Assembly (NCBI RefSeq): GCF_014284255.1
Contig: NZ_JACOFV010000002.1
Location: forward strand, 62,001-126,000
Length of the DNA: 64,000 nt
Origin: Cognatundibacterium jejuense
GTDB lineage: Bacteria; Pseudomonadota; Gammaproteobacteria; Burkholderiales; Burkholderiaceae_D
Direction: 5' to 3'
Below the pieces are notes generated by a model. It was given only the letters and a program-made list of their open reading frames with translations, was not told the DNA's origin and did no database searches. Of this stretch, positions 30,134 to 39,199 are shown piece after piece. A program made the position numbers and the translations under genes. Positions within the stretch are counted from its first letter, which is position 1. Every line of letters starts with the position of its first letter.

Positions 30134-30850
30134 ATGAAAGCGATGTTACTTGCGGCAGGTCGCGGCGAACGCATGAGACCATTGACCGACACTTGTCCAA
30201 AACCTTTATTGAAAGTGCGTGGACGACCATTGATTGTCTGGCATATTTTGAATTTAGTGAAAGCAGGTATCACCGAGATCGTGATTAACCACGCCCATCT
30301 TGGACATATGATCGTCGACACACTGGGTGACGGTAGTCAGTTCGGTGCAAAGATCAGCTACTCAGCTGAAGAAACCGCACTAGAAACCGCTGGTGGTATT
30401 GCTAAAGCCTTGCCCTTACTCGGTTCTGACCCATTTATTGTGGTGTCAGCCGATATTTATATTCCGCATTTTGATTTCAAAGAATGTTTAAATACGCTCG
30501 AAGATAATGACCCGTGGGGAAATCCATTGCCTGAACAGGAACGCGATATTGCCTGGTTGTATATGGTTAAAAATCCTGGTTTTCATCCAACAGGTGACTT
30601 TGCGCTGACTTTGATGGGTTTATCTAACGAAGGCTCGCCACGGCACACCTTTGCCAATATTGGTGTCTACCGCCCTGAAATGTTTTCCAGCATTCGTCCT
30701 GGCGACCATGCAAAGCTGGCACCGCTGATGCGCGAATTTATCGATGTGGGCCGAATCGGTGGCGAACTGTATCGTGGAGAGTGGCATAATCTCGGCACAC
30801 CCGAGCAATTGAATGCGCTCAATGCACCACTGAATTTCGTTAAAGGATAG
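30134..30850 (+). CDS. murU: N-acetylmuramate alpha-1-phosphate uridylyltransferase
   Basis: Protein of 238 residues with the nucleotidyltransferase signature LLAAGRGERMRPLTD and CPKPLL at the N-terminus, ETAGGIAKAL and SADIYI in the middle. MurU makes UDP-MurNAc from MurNAc-1-phosphate, by-passing de novo synthesis and the fosfomycin target MurA. The GAGG ribosome site overlaps the amgK stop, so the pair is tightly linked. Without amgK beside it, a general sugar-nucleotide role could not be excluded. Confidence 0.9.
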   Translation: MKAMLLAAGRGERMRPLTDTCPKPLLKVRGRPLIVWHILNLVKAGITEIVINHAHLGHMIVDTLGDGSQFGAKISYSAEETALETAGGIAKALPLLGSDPFIVVSADIYIPHFDFKECLNTLEDNDPWGNPLPEQERDIAWLYMVKNPGFHPTGDFALTLMGLSNEGSPRHTFANIGVYRPEMFSSIRPGDHAKLAPLMREFIDVGRIGGELYRGEWHNLGTPEQLNALNAPLNFVKG

Positions 30851-30852
30851 CC

Positions 30853-32205
30853 ATGAGTCAGGCTAAACACCTCCATTTTTCTGCCCGTCGTCAACACCTG
30901 CTATCTTTGATGCAAGCGCAAGGCGGAGGTGTCGCTATCATCCCGACAGCGCGCGAACTCATTCGTAACAACGACAACACTTTTCCATTCAGGCACGATA
31001 GCTATTTCTATTATTTGTCCGGCTTTACCGAACCGGATGCAGTGATCGTTCTGATCGCTGCTGGCGATAAACAATCAGCAATTTTATTTTGTCGCGAAAA
31101 AAATATCGAGCGCGAAATCTGGGCTGGCTATCGGTTTGGCCCGGAAGCAGCGCGAGTCGAATTTGGTTTTGATGAAGCCTACGCGATCGATGACATCAAT
31201 GAAAAAATGCCAGGCTTTCTCGCCGATGCACACAAGCTATTTTATAGTGCAGGTACTGAACCTCATCTGGACAACCAGCTTCAACAATGGTTGCAAGAAG
31301 TACGCGCAAAAAGTCGCGCCGGCATCAGCGTACCAGGCACCACAGTTGATGTGCGTTATCTGATTGACGAGATGCGACTATTTAAAGACAGCCTTGAAAT
31401 TGCAAGTATGCAGCGTGCCGCCAGCATCTCCGGCGCAGCCCACGCCAGAGCCATGCGCGCCGCCAGAGCGGGACAATTTGAATACGAATTGGAAGCTGAG
31501 TTATTGTACGAATTCCGTCGTCAGGGCGCACAATCACCAGCCTACGGTTCTATCGTTGCCGCTGGTGCAAACGCCTGCGTTTTACACTACCAAAGCAATC
31601 AGGCAAAAATCCACGATGGCGATTTAGTTTTGATTGACGCCGGCTGTGAATTCGATAGCTACGCATCCGATATTACCCGCACGTTTCCGGTCAATGGCAA
31701 GTTCAGCCCTGCACAAAAAACCTTGTATGAGATCGTGTTGGCGTCACAATACGCGGCACTGGAATGCGCCAAGCCTGGTGCGCGCTACATGGATGGTCAC
31801 CATGCCGCAGTGCGTGTACTAACGCAAGGCATGCTCGATACGGGCTTGCTCGACAAACACAAAATTGGCACGTTGGATGATGCAATTGCAAACCTCGACT
31901 ACCGTCAGTTTTATATGCACGGCACAGGACATTGGCTGGGACTCGATGTACATGACGTTGGTCTTTATCGCGAAACACATAATATTGCCGAAGAAAAACC
32001 CTACCGGTATTTACAGGCAGGCATGGTCATTACCGTAGAACCTGGCATCTATGTACGACCAGCGGAACATGTACCTGAAGAGTTCTGGAATATCGGCATA
32101 CGAATCGAAGACGATATCCTGATCACCAGCGATGGGCATTTGAACCTCAGCCGCGACACACCAAAAACGGTGGCAGAAGTTGAAGCTGAAATGCAACACG
32201 GTTAA
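30853..32205 (+). CDS. pepP: Xaa-Pro aminopeptidase
   Basis: Protein of 450 residues (E. coli PepP 441), with an N-terminal creatinase-like domain (about 1-175) and a C-terminal pita-bread metallopeptidase. Metal ligands are visible in DAGCEFDSYASDITRTF, HGTGHWLGLDVHD, EPGIYV and IRIEDDI. It removes N-terminal residues preceding proline using two manganese ions. It starts two bases after murU and is followed closely by the ubiH-type gene, the familiar pepP-ubiH pairing. Confidence 0.96.
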   Translation: MSQAKHLHFSARRQHLLSLMQAQGGGVAIIPTARELIRNNDNTFPFRHDSYFYYLSGFTEPDAVIVLIAAGDKQSAILFCREKNIEREIWAGYRFGPEAARVEFGFDEAYAIDDINEKMPGFLADAHKLFYSAGTEPHLDNQLQQWLQEVRAKSRAGISVPGTTVDVRYLIDEMRLFKDSLEIASMQRAASISGAAHARAMRAARAGQFEYELEAELLYEFRRQGAQSPAYGSIVAAGANACVLHYQSNQAKIHDGDLVLIDAGCEFDSYASDITRTFPVNGKFSPAQKTLYEIVLASQYAALECAKPGARYMDGHHAAVRVLTQGMLDTGLLDKHKIGTLDDAIANLDYRQFYMHGTGHWLGLDVHDVGLYRETHNIAEEKPYRYLQAGMVITVEPGIYVRPAEHVPEEFWNIGIRIEDDILITSDGHLNLSRDTPKTVAEVEAEMQHG

Positions 32206-32216
32206 CAACATACAGC

Positions 32217-33377
32217 ATGAATACTCCAGACTTTGATATTGCTATTTGTGGTGCTGGCCCAGTCGGACAAGCACTGGCACTACTGTTATCCCGGCAAGGT
32301 TTTCCCGCAGAAAAAATTGCTTTATTTGACGCAAAAACCGCAGCACAGGCAGAACAAGATGCACGTTCGATTGCGATTTCCTATGGCAGTCAGCAAATTC
32401 TTCAGCGCGCCGGAAGCTGGCCAATCAAGGCGAGTGCAATCCGTGAAATTCATGTTTCCCGTCGTTCGCATTTTGGTCGCAGTCTGATGCGTGCAGATGA
32501 TTACGACGTGCCAGCCTTAGGATATGTGGCGCGTTATGGTGACATCATCAGCCCTATGCAGAACGCATTGGCGCAGACGCAAGTTCACATGTTGAGACCA
32601 TTTCACGTCGGTCACATCGAAGAAAATGCAGAACATGTTGTGGTGAATCTCAAGCATACAGAAACGGGAAACCATTCCAGCGTCACCACCAAAATTCTGG
32701 TGCAAGCGGAAGGCGGCACCTTTGCTGACCAGACCCAACGTGACCAGCGACATGACTACCAACAAACCGCGATCATTGCGCATGTCACTTGTGATCAACC
32801 ACAACCACAACGCGCTTTTGAGCGTTTTACCGATCAGGGACCATTGGCTTTATTGCCGCAAGAACATGGCTACGCATTGGTGTGGTGTGCTCGTCCTGCG
32901 ATGGCAGAAAAACTCATGGCACTCGACGACCAGGCATTTCTCGCCGAGTTGCAAGTGGCATTTGGTCATCGACTGGGGCAATTTCAACAGATATCGAAAC
33001 GCGTCGCTTATCCACTAGGTTTGAATGCGCAGCCAGATTCAACTGGACGCACAGTCAGCATCGGGAATGCCGCGCAGACCTTGCACCCAGTAGCAGGTCA
33101 AGGTTTAAATTTAGGTCTGAGGGATGCGCATACATTGGCGAAATGCTTGAGCCGCCAGACTACTGAATTGACCACCGCAATACCACAGTTTATCGAGCAA
33201 CGACAAACTGACCGACAATTGACGATACGGATTACCGATAGCATGGCGCGAGTATTTGCCAGTTCGCCGGATGGTTCATTCACGCAATCTTTGCTTGGCA
33301 TCAGCCTTGGCGCCATCGATGTGTTAAAACCATTTAAAAATTTACTAGCCGGACAAATGATGTACGGCTGGCGTTAA
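32217..33377 (+). CDS. UbiH/UbiF/VisC/COQ6-family FAD-dependent hydroxylase
   Basis: Protein of 386 residues with an N-terminal FAD motif (CGAGPVGQALALLLSRQG), a DARSIAISY segment and the C-terminal GNAAQTLHPVAGQGLNLGLRD typical of ubiquinone-ring monooxygenases. Its place after pepP fits UbiH, but UbiH, UbiF and broader-specificity relatives are hard to separate by eye, so no symbol is given. It hydroxylates an aromatic intermediate of ubiquinone synthesis. Its stop codon lies within the stem-loop of the terminator that follows. Confidence 0.9.
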   Translation: MNTPDFDIAICGAGPVGQALALLLSRQGFPAEKIALFDAKTAAQAEQDARSIAISYGSQQILQRAGSWPIKASAIREIHVSRRSHFGRSLMRADDYDVPALGYVARYGDIISPMQNALAQTQVHMLRPFHVGHIEENAEHVVVNLKHTETGNHSSVTTKILVQAEGGTFADQTQRDQRHDYQQTAIIAHVTCDQPQPQRAFERFTDQGPLALLPQEHGYALVWCARPAMAEKLMALDDQAFLAELQVAFGHRLGQFQQISKRVAYPLGLNAQPDSTGRTVSIGNAAQTLHPVAGQGLNLGLRDAHTLAKCLSRQTTELTTAIPQFIEQRQTDRQLTIRITDSMARVFASSPDGSFTQSLLGISLGAIDVLKPFKNLLAGQMMYGWR

Positions 33378-33408
33378 TGTGCTTTTTAATTTTGCCAGCC
33401 GTTTTTTT
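33364..33408 (+). terminator. Rho-independent terminator overlapping the ubiH-type stop codon
   Basis: The perfect 9-base stem ACGGCTGGC / GCCAGCCGT has a 21-base loop that contains the TAA stop, followed by seven Ts. A TATAAT at 33417-33422 just beyond could be the -10 box of the next small gene, though no good -35 is spaced correctly. Confidence 0.75.
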
Positions 33409-33446
33409 AAAAAAGCTATAATCCGCCCCTCACTTAAAAAGGATGC

Positions 33447-33662
33447 ATGATGAAACTCCGCACAAAAAGACGTTTGATGAACTACGGCCGTATTTACAAT
33501 CACCAACTTGCGACGGTGTTAGAAGCAGCGTTTGAAGAATTCCGTGTAAATTTCACAAAAGAAGGCGAATCGCTGGAACAATCTTTAGATGCTTTGCATA
33601 AACTTGGTGCCAGTTATCGTCATTTCAAAAAATTCTCTCTGCGCTTCGCAATTTATCACTAA
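33447..33662 (+). CDS. Small basic protein of unknown function (71 aa)
   Basis: A 71-residue protein with a strong ribosome site (AAAAAGGA) before ATG ATG. It is rich in Arg and Lys at the start (KLRTKRRLMNYGRIYNHQL) and end, with a predicted helix in between. No family recognised; a nucleic-acid or ribosome association would fit the charge but is speculation. It stands alone between the ubiH terminator and a convergent Lrp-type gene. Confidence 0.65.
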   Translation: MMKLRTKRRLMNYGRIYNHQLATVLEAAFEEFRVNFTKEGESLEQSLDALHKLGASYRHFKKFSLRFAIYH

Positions 33663-33697
33663 GCATTACTACGCATCACTAAGCTTGATGATGCGCT

Positions 33698-33732
33698 CCG
33701 GATCTGCAGGCGTATAAATCCTTCAGATCCGG
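33698..33732. terminator. Stem-loop between convergent genes
   Basis: The perfect 9-base inverted repeat CCGGATCTG / CAGATCCGG has a 17-base spacer between the small basic gene and the stop of the Lrp-type gene. No T run on either side, so termination is only possible, not clear. Confidence 0.45.
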
Positions 33733-33736
33733 CATT

Positions 33737-34192
33737 TCAATCGATAGGCAAGCCACATACCGGTTTGACTTCCTCCATACAAATCATAGAACGCAGTGAA
33801 GCCACCCCTGGCACTTGCATCAGGGTATCAGTCAAAAATTGCGATAAACTTTTCAAATCAGCCGCAACGACTTTGAGAATATAGTCAAAGTCGCCAGAAA
33901 TCGTATGACATTCGATGATGTTAGGAAAAGCCCGCAACTGCTTTTCAACTTCACGCACGTTTCTGAACTGCTCTCTATCCAGAGATAAATTTACAAAAGC
34001 CATCACTCCCAAACCAAGTGCTTCAGGCGCGACCTGTGCAACATAGCCACGGATAATTTTCTTTTCTTCCAATACCCTCACGCGGCGCAGCGTCTGCGGG
34101 GCAGACAAATGAATTTTTTCCGCCAGGTTCAGGTTACTCATACGGCCATCATCTTGTAGATAGCGCAAAATACTTAAATCATAAGCATCCAT
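33737..34192 (-). CDS. Lrp/AsnC-family transcriptional regulator
   Basis: Protein of 151 residues: an N-terminal helix-turn-helix (about 1-55, with LAEKIHLSAPQTLRRVRVLEE) and a C-terminal RAM/AsnC ligand domain (about 65-145, with GDFDYILKV). Members respond to amino acids and act as octamers. It is divergent from the ornithine cyclodeaminase and arginase genes, so control of arginine/ornithine breakdown is likely. A long inverted repeat in the shared region is a candidate binding site. Confidence 0.93.
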   Translation of the reverse strand: MDAYDLSILRYLQDDGRMSNLNLAEKIHLSAPQTLRRVRVLEEKKIIRGYVAQVAPEALGLGVMAFVNLSLDREQFRNVREVEKQLRAFPNIIECHTISGDFDYILKVVAADLKSLSQFLTDTLMQVPGVASLRSMICMEEVKPVCGLPID

Positions 34193-34717
34193 TTTTATTC
34201 CTTTTTTCTGCCGCGCTAAAAGACGTAGACAGTCGTTAGATCCGCCTGAAGCAAGACGACCTTCAAAAATAACAAGTCGAGTTTTTAATCATCAATATCG
34301 TTATTCGAGATTCAGAAACCGCTCTGATTTTCTCATATACTTTATTGCTCAATTTAAAGATATTTTATTCAATAACGATATTACGAAATATAAATTCTTT
34401 ATAAGTAAAATTAAGTAATTAAATTTCTTTATTTGCAGATAATACAACAAATTTAGCAATCTAATTATTCTGTCGCGTAGCTACAATGGTTATCAGAACT
34501 CGTCGTTTCCATGAGCACATTAGTGCTTGAGGCTTTTGCGAAATGCGGAAAAATTTCGCAGCGGCTTCCGGACATGCCTCTTTTTTTAATTGCCTGGCTA
34601 AGTCCATTGACGATGTTCTGGTTTTACAGGATGGATAACAAATGCATGAAAGCTTTTTTGAATTTGCACTTTTTTATCAGTTTCATCCTGGCTAATTCAA
34701 ACTATTCGGAGAACATC
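34193..34717. other. Divergent regulatory region and long leader before ornithine cyclodeaminase
   Basis: This 525-base gap divides the Lrp-type gene from ornithine cyclodeaminase. It is AT-rich in the centre, with the 12-base inverted repeat annotated separately. Near the plus-strand gene there is a stem TGCGAAAT (34537-34544) / ATTTCGCA (34553-34560). The reading frame of the cyclodeaminase stays open through 34511-34717, but the translated extension is unlike the family and I treat it as non-coding leader. Confidence 0.5.
34294..34382. promoter_or_regulatory. Candidate Lrp-type operator: spaced 12-base inverted repeat
   Basis: AATATCGTTATT at 34294-34305 and its exact reverse complement AATAACGATATT at 34371-34382 are 65 bases apart in the divergent region. 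Spaced, AT-rich, symmetric sites suit Lrp-family octamers that wrap DNA. Binding is inferred. Confidence 0.55.
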
Positions 34718-35827
34718 ATGGTGACCTATATTGGCACACAGGAAATGCAAGCCCACTTACGTAAGGTAAAGCCGGAAACAGCCATCACCCGCATGGCAGA
34801 GATGATTAAAGAAGACTATTTGCGCTGGGGCAGTTTTGACAAATCCGCCCGCGTGGCAAATCACTCCGACGTCGGCGTTATTGAATTAATGCCGATTTCT
34901 GACGGCACCAACTACTCATTCAAATACGTCAATGGTCACCCTAAAAATACCCAGGCTGGTTTGCTGACTGTGACTGCATTTGGTGTTCTCGCCGACGTTG
35001 ATACAGGCTATCCACGTTTGTTATCCGAATTAACACTAACCACAGCAATTCGCACAGCGGCTACGTCAGCATTGGCAGCCAAATACATGGCGCGTCCAGA
35101 CAGTCGACGTATGGCGCTGATCGGCAACGGTGCTCAAAGTGAATTTCAGGCAGTCGCCTTTCACGCGATGTTAGGCATAGAAGAAATCCGTGTTTTTGAC
35201 GTTGATCCTGCAGCAACTGAAAAATTGATTCATAATTTGCGCGCTTACCCCAATTTACGTGTGATACGCGCCGCATCTATCGCAGAAGCAGTCAAAGGTG
35301 TGGATATTGTGACCACTGTAACAGCAGATAAAACTAATGCCACAATTCTGACACCAGAAATGATAGAACCTGGCATGCACATCAACGGCGTTGGTGGTGA
35401 CTGCCCTGGAAAAACAGAGTTACACGCAGATATTTTGAATAATGCTTATGTTGTGGTTGAATACGAACCGCAATCGAGAATTGAAGGCGAATTGCAGCAA
35501 ATGCCAGCAGACTTCCAGGTCACCGAACTGTGGACGATTCTTGAAGGAAAATCTACTGGACGCTCATCTGCAGAACAAATCACCGTATTTGATTCTGTCG
35601 GTTTTGCACTGGAAGATTTTTCTGCGATGCGTTATCTGGAAAAATTTGTCATGCAAAAAACTTCGCCTATGCTGGATTTAATTCCAGAAATGATGAATCC
35701 AAAAGATTTGTTTGGCATGGGAATGGGTGAGCCCGTCGTCGACACAAAAAATGCAACATCAGCAATATCGGCAATATCGGCAACACCAGAAACACCGTTA
35801 GCACCAAAAGTGCCAATACATGCTTAA
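34718..35827 (+). CDS. Ornithine cyclodeaminase
   Basis: Protein of 369 residues from the ATG preceded by GGAG at 7 bases. It has the NAD-binding region with LIGNGAQSEFQ, VDIVTTVTADKTNATIL and GMHINGVGGDCPGKTEL of the OCD/mu-crystallin family. It converts ornithine to proline and ammonia. The last ~25 residues form a low-complexity Ser/Ala/Ile/Pro tail encoded partly by a 9-base tandem repeat at 35762-35783. Arginase follows after 40 bases, giving a two-step route from arginine to proline. Confidence 0.93.
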   Translation: MVTYIGTQEMQAHLRKVKPETAITRMAEMIKEDYLRWGSFDKSARVANHSDVGVIELMPISDGTNYSFKYVNGHPKNTQAGLLTVTAFGVLADVDTGYPRLLSELTLTTAIRTAATSALAAKYMARPDSRRMALIGNGAQSEFQAVAFHAMLGIEEIRVFDVDPAATEKLIHNLRAYPNLRVIRAASIAEAVKGVDIVTTVTADKTNATILTPEMIEPGMHINGVGGDCPGKTELHADILNNAYVVVEYEPQSRIEGELQQMPADFQVTELWTILEGKSTGRSSAEQITVFDSVGFALEDFSAMRYLEKFVMQKTSPMLDLIPEMMNPKDLFGMGMGEPVVDTKNATSAISAISATPETPLAPKVPIHA

Positions 35828-35867
35828 TACGCTTAACAGCATAACCTAGTCTGAAATTACACATAGA

Positions 35868-36779
35868 ATGAAAACCATTTCCTTAATTGGAGCGCCAACA
35901 GATGTTGGCGCCAGCGTCAAAGGCGCAGGCATGGGGCCTGATGCACTACGAGTAGCCGGTCTGAACGAAGCACTTGAAGGCCGTCATCTCAAAGTTATCG
36001 ACCACGGCAATCTACATGGTCCGGCAAATCCATGGGAGCAGCCGGTCAATGGCTTGCGCCATCTGAAAGAAGCGATCGATTGGAATCAGGCTGTTTATGA
36101 CGCCGTCGACAATGCTTTGCAAAATGGCCATATTCCTATGATGCTGGGTGGCGATCATTGCCTGGCGATTGGTTCTATCAGTGCGGTTGCTGAGCATTGC
36201 CGTCGCGTTGGTAAAAAATTACGCGTCTTATGGTTTGATGCGCATGCTGACAGCAATTTATCGACGATCAGCCCGACTGGCAATATCCACGGCATGCCCG
36301 TTGCTTGCCTGATGGGTCATGGCCCAAAAGAATTGATTTCTTACGGCGGACATACACCAGCCATGAAACCAGATGAAATTCGCCAAATCGGCATCCGCAG
36401 TGTCGATGCTGGCGAAAAGAAATTCATTCATGAAATGGGTATTCAAGTCTACGACATGCGTTACATTGATGAGTATGGCATGCGCAATGTCATGAGTTCA
36501 GCGTTGGCTGGCATCGATTCCAATACGCATTTGCACGTGAGCTTTGATATGGATTGCCTGGACCCTGCAATTGCGCCGGGCGTAGGTACAGCGGTACTGG
36601 GTGGCCCAACTTATCGCGAAGCACAATTGTGTATGGAAATGATTGCCGATACTGGCTTACTCGCTTCACTGGATCTGGTTGAGCTTAATCCTGCTCTGGA
36701 TTTACGCAATCAAACCGCAATTCTGGCGGTAGATCTGATTGAAAGTTTGTTTGGTAAATCGACCTTGGTCAGAATGTAA
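35868..36779 (+). CDS. rocF: Arginase
   Basis: Protein of 303 residues with the manganese-binding motifs of the family: GGDHCLAIGS, DAHADSN and SFDMDCLDP. The length and the SPTGNIHGMP segment fit arginase rather than agmatinase. It hydrolyses arginine to ornithine and urea. It is the second gene of an operon with ornithine cyclodeaminase, under the likely control of the divergent Lrp-type regulator. Confidence 0.93.
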   Translation: MKTISLIGAPTDVGASVKGAGMGPDALRVAGLNEALEGRHLKVIDHGNLHGPANPWEQPVNGLRHLKEAIDWNQAVYDAVDNALQNGHIPMMLGGDHCLAIGSISAVAEHCRRVGKKLRVLWFDAHADSNLSTISPTGNIHGMPVACLMGHGPKELISYGGHTPAMKPDEIRQIGIRSVDAGEKKFIHEMGIQVYDMRYIDEYGMRNVMSSALAGIDSNTHLHVSFDMDCLDPAIAPGVGTAVLGGPTYREAQLCMEMIADTGLLASLDLVELNPALDLRNQTAILAVDLIESLFGKSTLVRM

Positions 36780-36810
36780 ATTACTCACATTTCCAAACAC
36801 GTCGTACGAC

Positions 36811-36837
36811 AGCCATCTGCTTTGCAGGTGGCTTTTT
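36811..36837 (+). terminator. Rho-independent terminator after arginase
   Basis: The stem AGCCATCTGC / GCAGGTGGCT (one G-T wobble) has a tiny loop and is followed by six Ts. Confidence 0.8.
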
Positions 36838-36859
36838 TATTGTCTGAAAACGCTATAAA

Positions 36860-36896
36860 AAAATCCCCGTCGCATCAAAATGACGGGGATTTTTAA
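36860..36896. terminator. Bidirectional terminator between arginase and pntB
   Basis: The 12-base stem AAAATCCCCGTC / GACGGGGATTTT has A/T runs on both sides, so it can act for both converging transcripts. Confidence 0.85.
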
Positions 36897-36913
36897 TTTT
36901 AAATTTCAGCGTC

Positions 36914-38347
36914 TTATTCGACCGCTTTCACCATATCTTCAATGACCTTTTTAGCATCACCGAAGACCATCATGGTTTTATCCATATAGAACAGCTCATT
37001 ATCCAGACCAGCATAACCGGATGCCATGGAGCGCTTATTTACGATAACAGTTTTAGCTTTGTAGGCTTCCAGAATCGGCATACCTGCAATCGGTGACTTA
37101 GGATCTTTCGCGGCCGGATTAACAACGTCGTTTGCACCCAATACCAAAACCACGTCAGCTTGACCAAATTCGCTATTGATGTCTTCCATCTCAAACACCT
37201 GATCGTACGGCACTTCCGCTTCTGCCAACAAAACGTTCATGTGACCAGGCATACGACCCGCCACCGGATGAATTGCATACTTAACGGTAATGCCTTTGTG
37301 CGTCAGTTTTTCGGTCAACTCTTTCAAGGCATGTTGCGCGCGCGCGACCGCCAGACCATAGCCTGGAACGATGATCACCGTTTCAGCATTACCCAACAAA
37401 AACGCGACGTCGTCAGCAGAGCCTGATTTGACGTTACGCTGGGCTTGCGCACCAACACTGGCCGTTGCAGCTTCACCACCAAAGCCGCCCAGAATCACAT
37501 TAAAAAACGAACGATTCATCGCCTTGCACATGATGTACGAAAGAATCGCACCTGATGATCCGACCAGTGAACCGGCAATAATCAACATAGAGTTATTTAA
37601 TGAAAAACCGATACCCGCTGCAGCCCAACCAGAGTAACTATTGAGCATCGACACCACGACTGGCATATCAGCGCCACCAATAGGGATAATGATCAACACG
37701 CCCAGGACAAAGGCAATCGCTGCCATCAATACAAACGGTGTCCAGCTTTGCGTAACACAGAATGCAATCCCCAAACCCAGCATCGCTAATGCCAGAATCA
37801 GGTTCAATTGATGTTGACCACTAAAACTGACTGGTGCGCCCTGAAATAAACGGAACTTATATTTACCGGACAATTTACCAAACGCAATGACAGATCCAGA
37901 GAACGTAATTGCCCCGACAAAGGTACCAATAAATAATTCAATCCGATTACCAACCGGGATAGGCATATCTTTACCAACGATATTAAATACCCATGGTTCG
38001 GATACCACAGCCACAGCAATACAGACCGCTGCCAGACCAATCAGCGAGTGCATCGCTGCAACCAATTCTGGCATCTTAGTCATCTCGACACGTTTTGCCA
38101 GAATCGCGCCGATACTGCCACCGACAACCACGCCCAATACCACCAGACCATAACCCATGCCGCTACCAGCACTTTCGGTTTTGAGCTTAACGATCAAAGC
38201 AATCGTCGTTGCTACCGCCACCGCCATACCTATCATGCCAAAAGCATTGCCGCGTCTGGCTGTCGAAGGATGAGACAAACCTTTGAGCGCCTGAATAAAA
38301 CACGCTGAGGCGATCAGATACAGCATCGTTACCAGATTCATACTCAT
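36914..38347 (-). CDS. pntB: NAD(P) transhydrogenase subunit beta
   Basis: Protein of 477 residues with many membrane helices over the first ~270 residues and a C-terminal NADP-binding domain (about 295-477) with IVPGYGLAVARAQH, GRMPGHMNVLLAEA and VLVLGANDVVNPAA. It completes the proton-driven enzyme that reduces NADP+ with NADH at the inner membrane. Its ATG shares a base with the pntAB stop (TAATG). Confidence 0.96.
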   Translation of the reverse strand: MSMNLVTMLYLIASACFIQALKGLSHPSTARRGNAFGMIGMAVAVATTIALIVKLKTESAGSGMGYGLVVLGVVVGGSIGAILAKRVEMTKMPELVAAMHSLIGLAAVCIAVAVVSEPWVFNIVGKDMPIPVGNRIELFIGTFVGAITFSGSVIAFGKLSGKYKFRLFQGAPVSFSGQHQLNLILALAMLGLGIAFCVTQSWTPFVLMAAIAFVLGVLIIIPIGGADMPVVVSMLNSYSGWAAAGIGFSLNNSMLIIAGSLVGSSGAILSYIMCKAMNRSFFNVILGGFGGEAATASVGAQAQRNVKSGSADDVAFLLGNAETVIIVPGYGLAVARAQHALKELTEKLTHKGITVKYAIHPVAGRMPGHMNVLLAEAEVPYDQVFEMEDINSEFGQADVVLVLGANDVVNPAAKDPKSPIAGMPILEAYKAKTVIVNKRSMASGYAGLDNELFYMDKTMMVFGDAKKVIEDMVKAVE

Positions 38348-38673
38348 TATTTGCCCTCCTTAGCACCGTCGGTTTTGACTGCTTTAGGCTCTTTTTTCTT
38401 GAACATTTCCAGCATTCTCTGGGTCACCAGAAATCCGCCAAAAACATTCACTGCCGCCAAAGCCACAGCAACCGTTCCCATGAACTGCGCCAGCAAACCT
38501 TCAGTCAAACCTGCTGCCAACATGGCACCAACGATGATGATGGCTGAAATAGCATTAGTCACCGCCATTAAAGGCGTATGTAATGCAGGTGTTACCGTCC
38601 AGACCACGTGATAGCCAACATAAATTGCCAGCACAAAAATGATGAGGTTGGTAAGGGTATGACTAACTTCCAT
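38347..38673 (-). CDS. pntAB: NAD(P) transhydrogenase subunit alpha, membrane part
   Basis: Protein of 108 residues from the ATG preceded by GAGG; a longer frame exists but adds sequence unlike the family. Three membrane helices and a short charged C-terminal tail match the separate membrane piece of a split alpha subunit. In E. coli this part is fused to PntA; here, as in many betaproteobacteria, alpha is in two pieces. It is coupled to pntB and lies downstream of panD. Confidence 0.93.
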   Translation of the reverse strand: MEVSHTLTNLIIFVLAIYVGYHVVWTVTPALHTPLMAVTNAISAIIIVGAMLAAGLTEGLLAQFMGTVAVALAAVNVFGGFLVTQRMLEMFKKKEPKAVKTDGAKEGK

Positions 38674-38735
38674 GATGTCCTCTCTGTTGTATGGATTAAG
38701 ACATGCAAATGCAGACGATGCCGGCGGTAACATGG

Positions 38736-38767
38736 AGTGGACAGGTATTATTTAATTACCTGTCACT
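38736..38767 (-). repeat. Stem-loop between panD and pntAB
   Basis: GACAGGTA (38740-38747) pairs with TACCTGTC (38757-38764) around a 9-base loop and extends by four more pairs after one bulged base. No T run follows, so it looks more like a processing or stability element than a terminator. Confidence 0.5.
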
Positions 38768-38788
38768 TCGCGTACCGTCGATACCGGC

Positions 38789-39151
38789 TTAATACTCCTT
38801 TAAACTCGTGATCTGATTTTTTGCATTCACAAAAACCACATTCGGCTTGTGTGCACGCGCTTCTTCTTCTGTCATTGGCGCGTAAGTACAAATGATCATC
38901 AAATCGCCGAGTTGCACGCGACGAGCTGCAGCGCCGTTTAATGAGATTTCGCCACTACCGCGTTTGCCTTTAATGGCATAGGTAGAGAAGCGCTCACCAT
39001 TGTTGACGTTGTACAGCTCAATCTGTTCGTTCTCGATGATATTCGCAGCGTCGAGCAGATCTTCATCTATCCCACATGAACCTTCGTAGTGGAGATCGCA
39101 CTGGGTCACAGTTGCGCGATGAATTTTGGCGCGGAGCATATTTCTTTGCAT
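38789..39151 (-). CDS. panD: Aspartate 1-decarboxylase
   Basis: Protein of 120 residues. The self-cleavage site Gly24-Ser25 in [11 protein letters not shown] is intact, giving the pyruvoyl enzyme that makes beta-alanine from aspartate for pantothenate and CoA. Other family features include [10 protein letters not shown] and [13 protein letters not shown]. It lies between pntAA (48 bases upstream) and pntAB (115 bases downstream) on the same strand, an uncommon place. No panB or panC is in the window. Confidence 0.96.
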   Translation of the reverse strand: MQRNMLRAKIHRATVTQCDLHYEGSCGIDEDLLDAANIIENEQIELYNVNNGERFSTYAIKGKRGSGEISLNGAAARRVQLGDLMIICTYAPMTEEEARAHKPNVVFVNAKNQITSLKEY

Positions 39152-39199
39152 GGTGTTTCTACTTTCTGATACGTGTTACGAAAAAACTTTAATACTCAT

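Noticed and set aside
34511..34717. N-terminal extension of ornithine cyclodeaminase
   Set aside because: The frame is open, but the extension is hydrophobic and unlike the family, while the ATG at 34718 has a good ribosome site and starts where homologues do.
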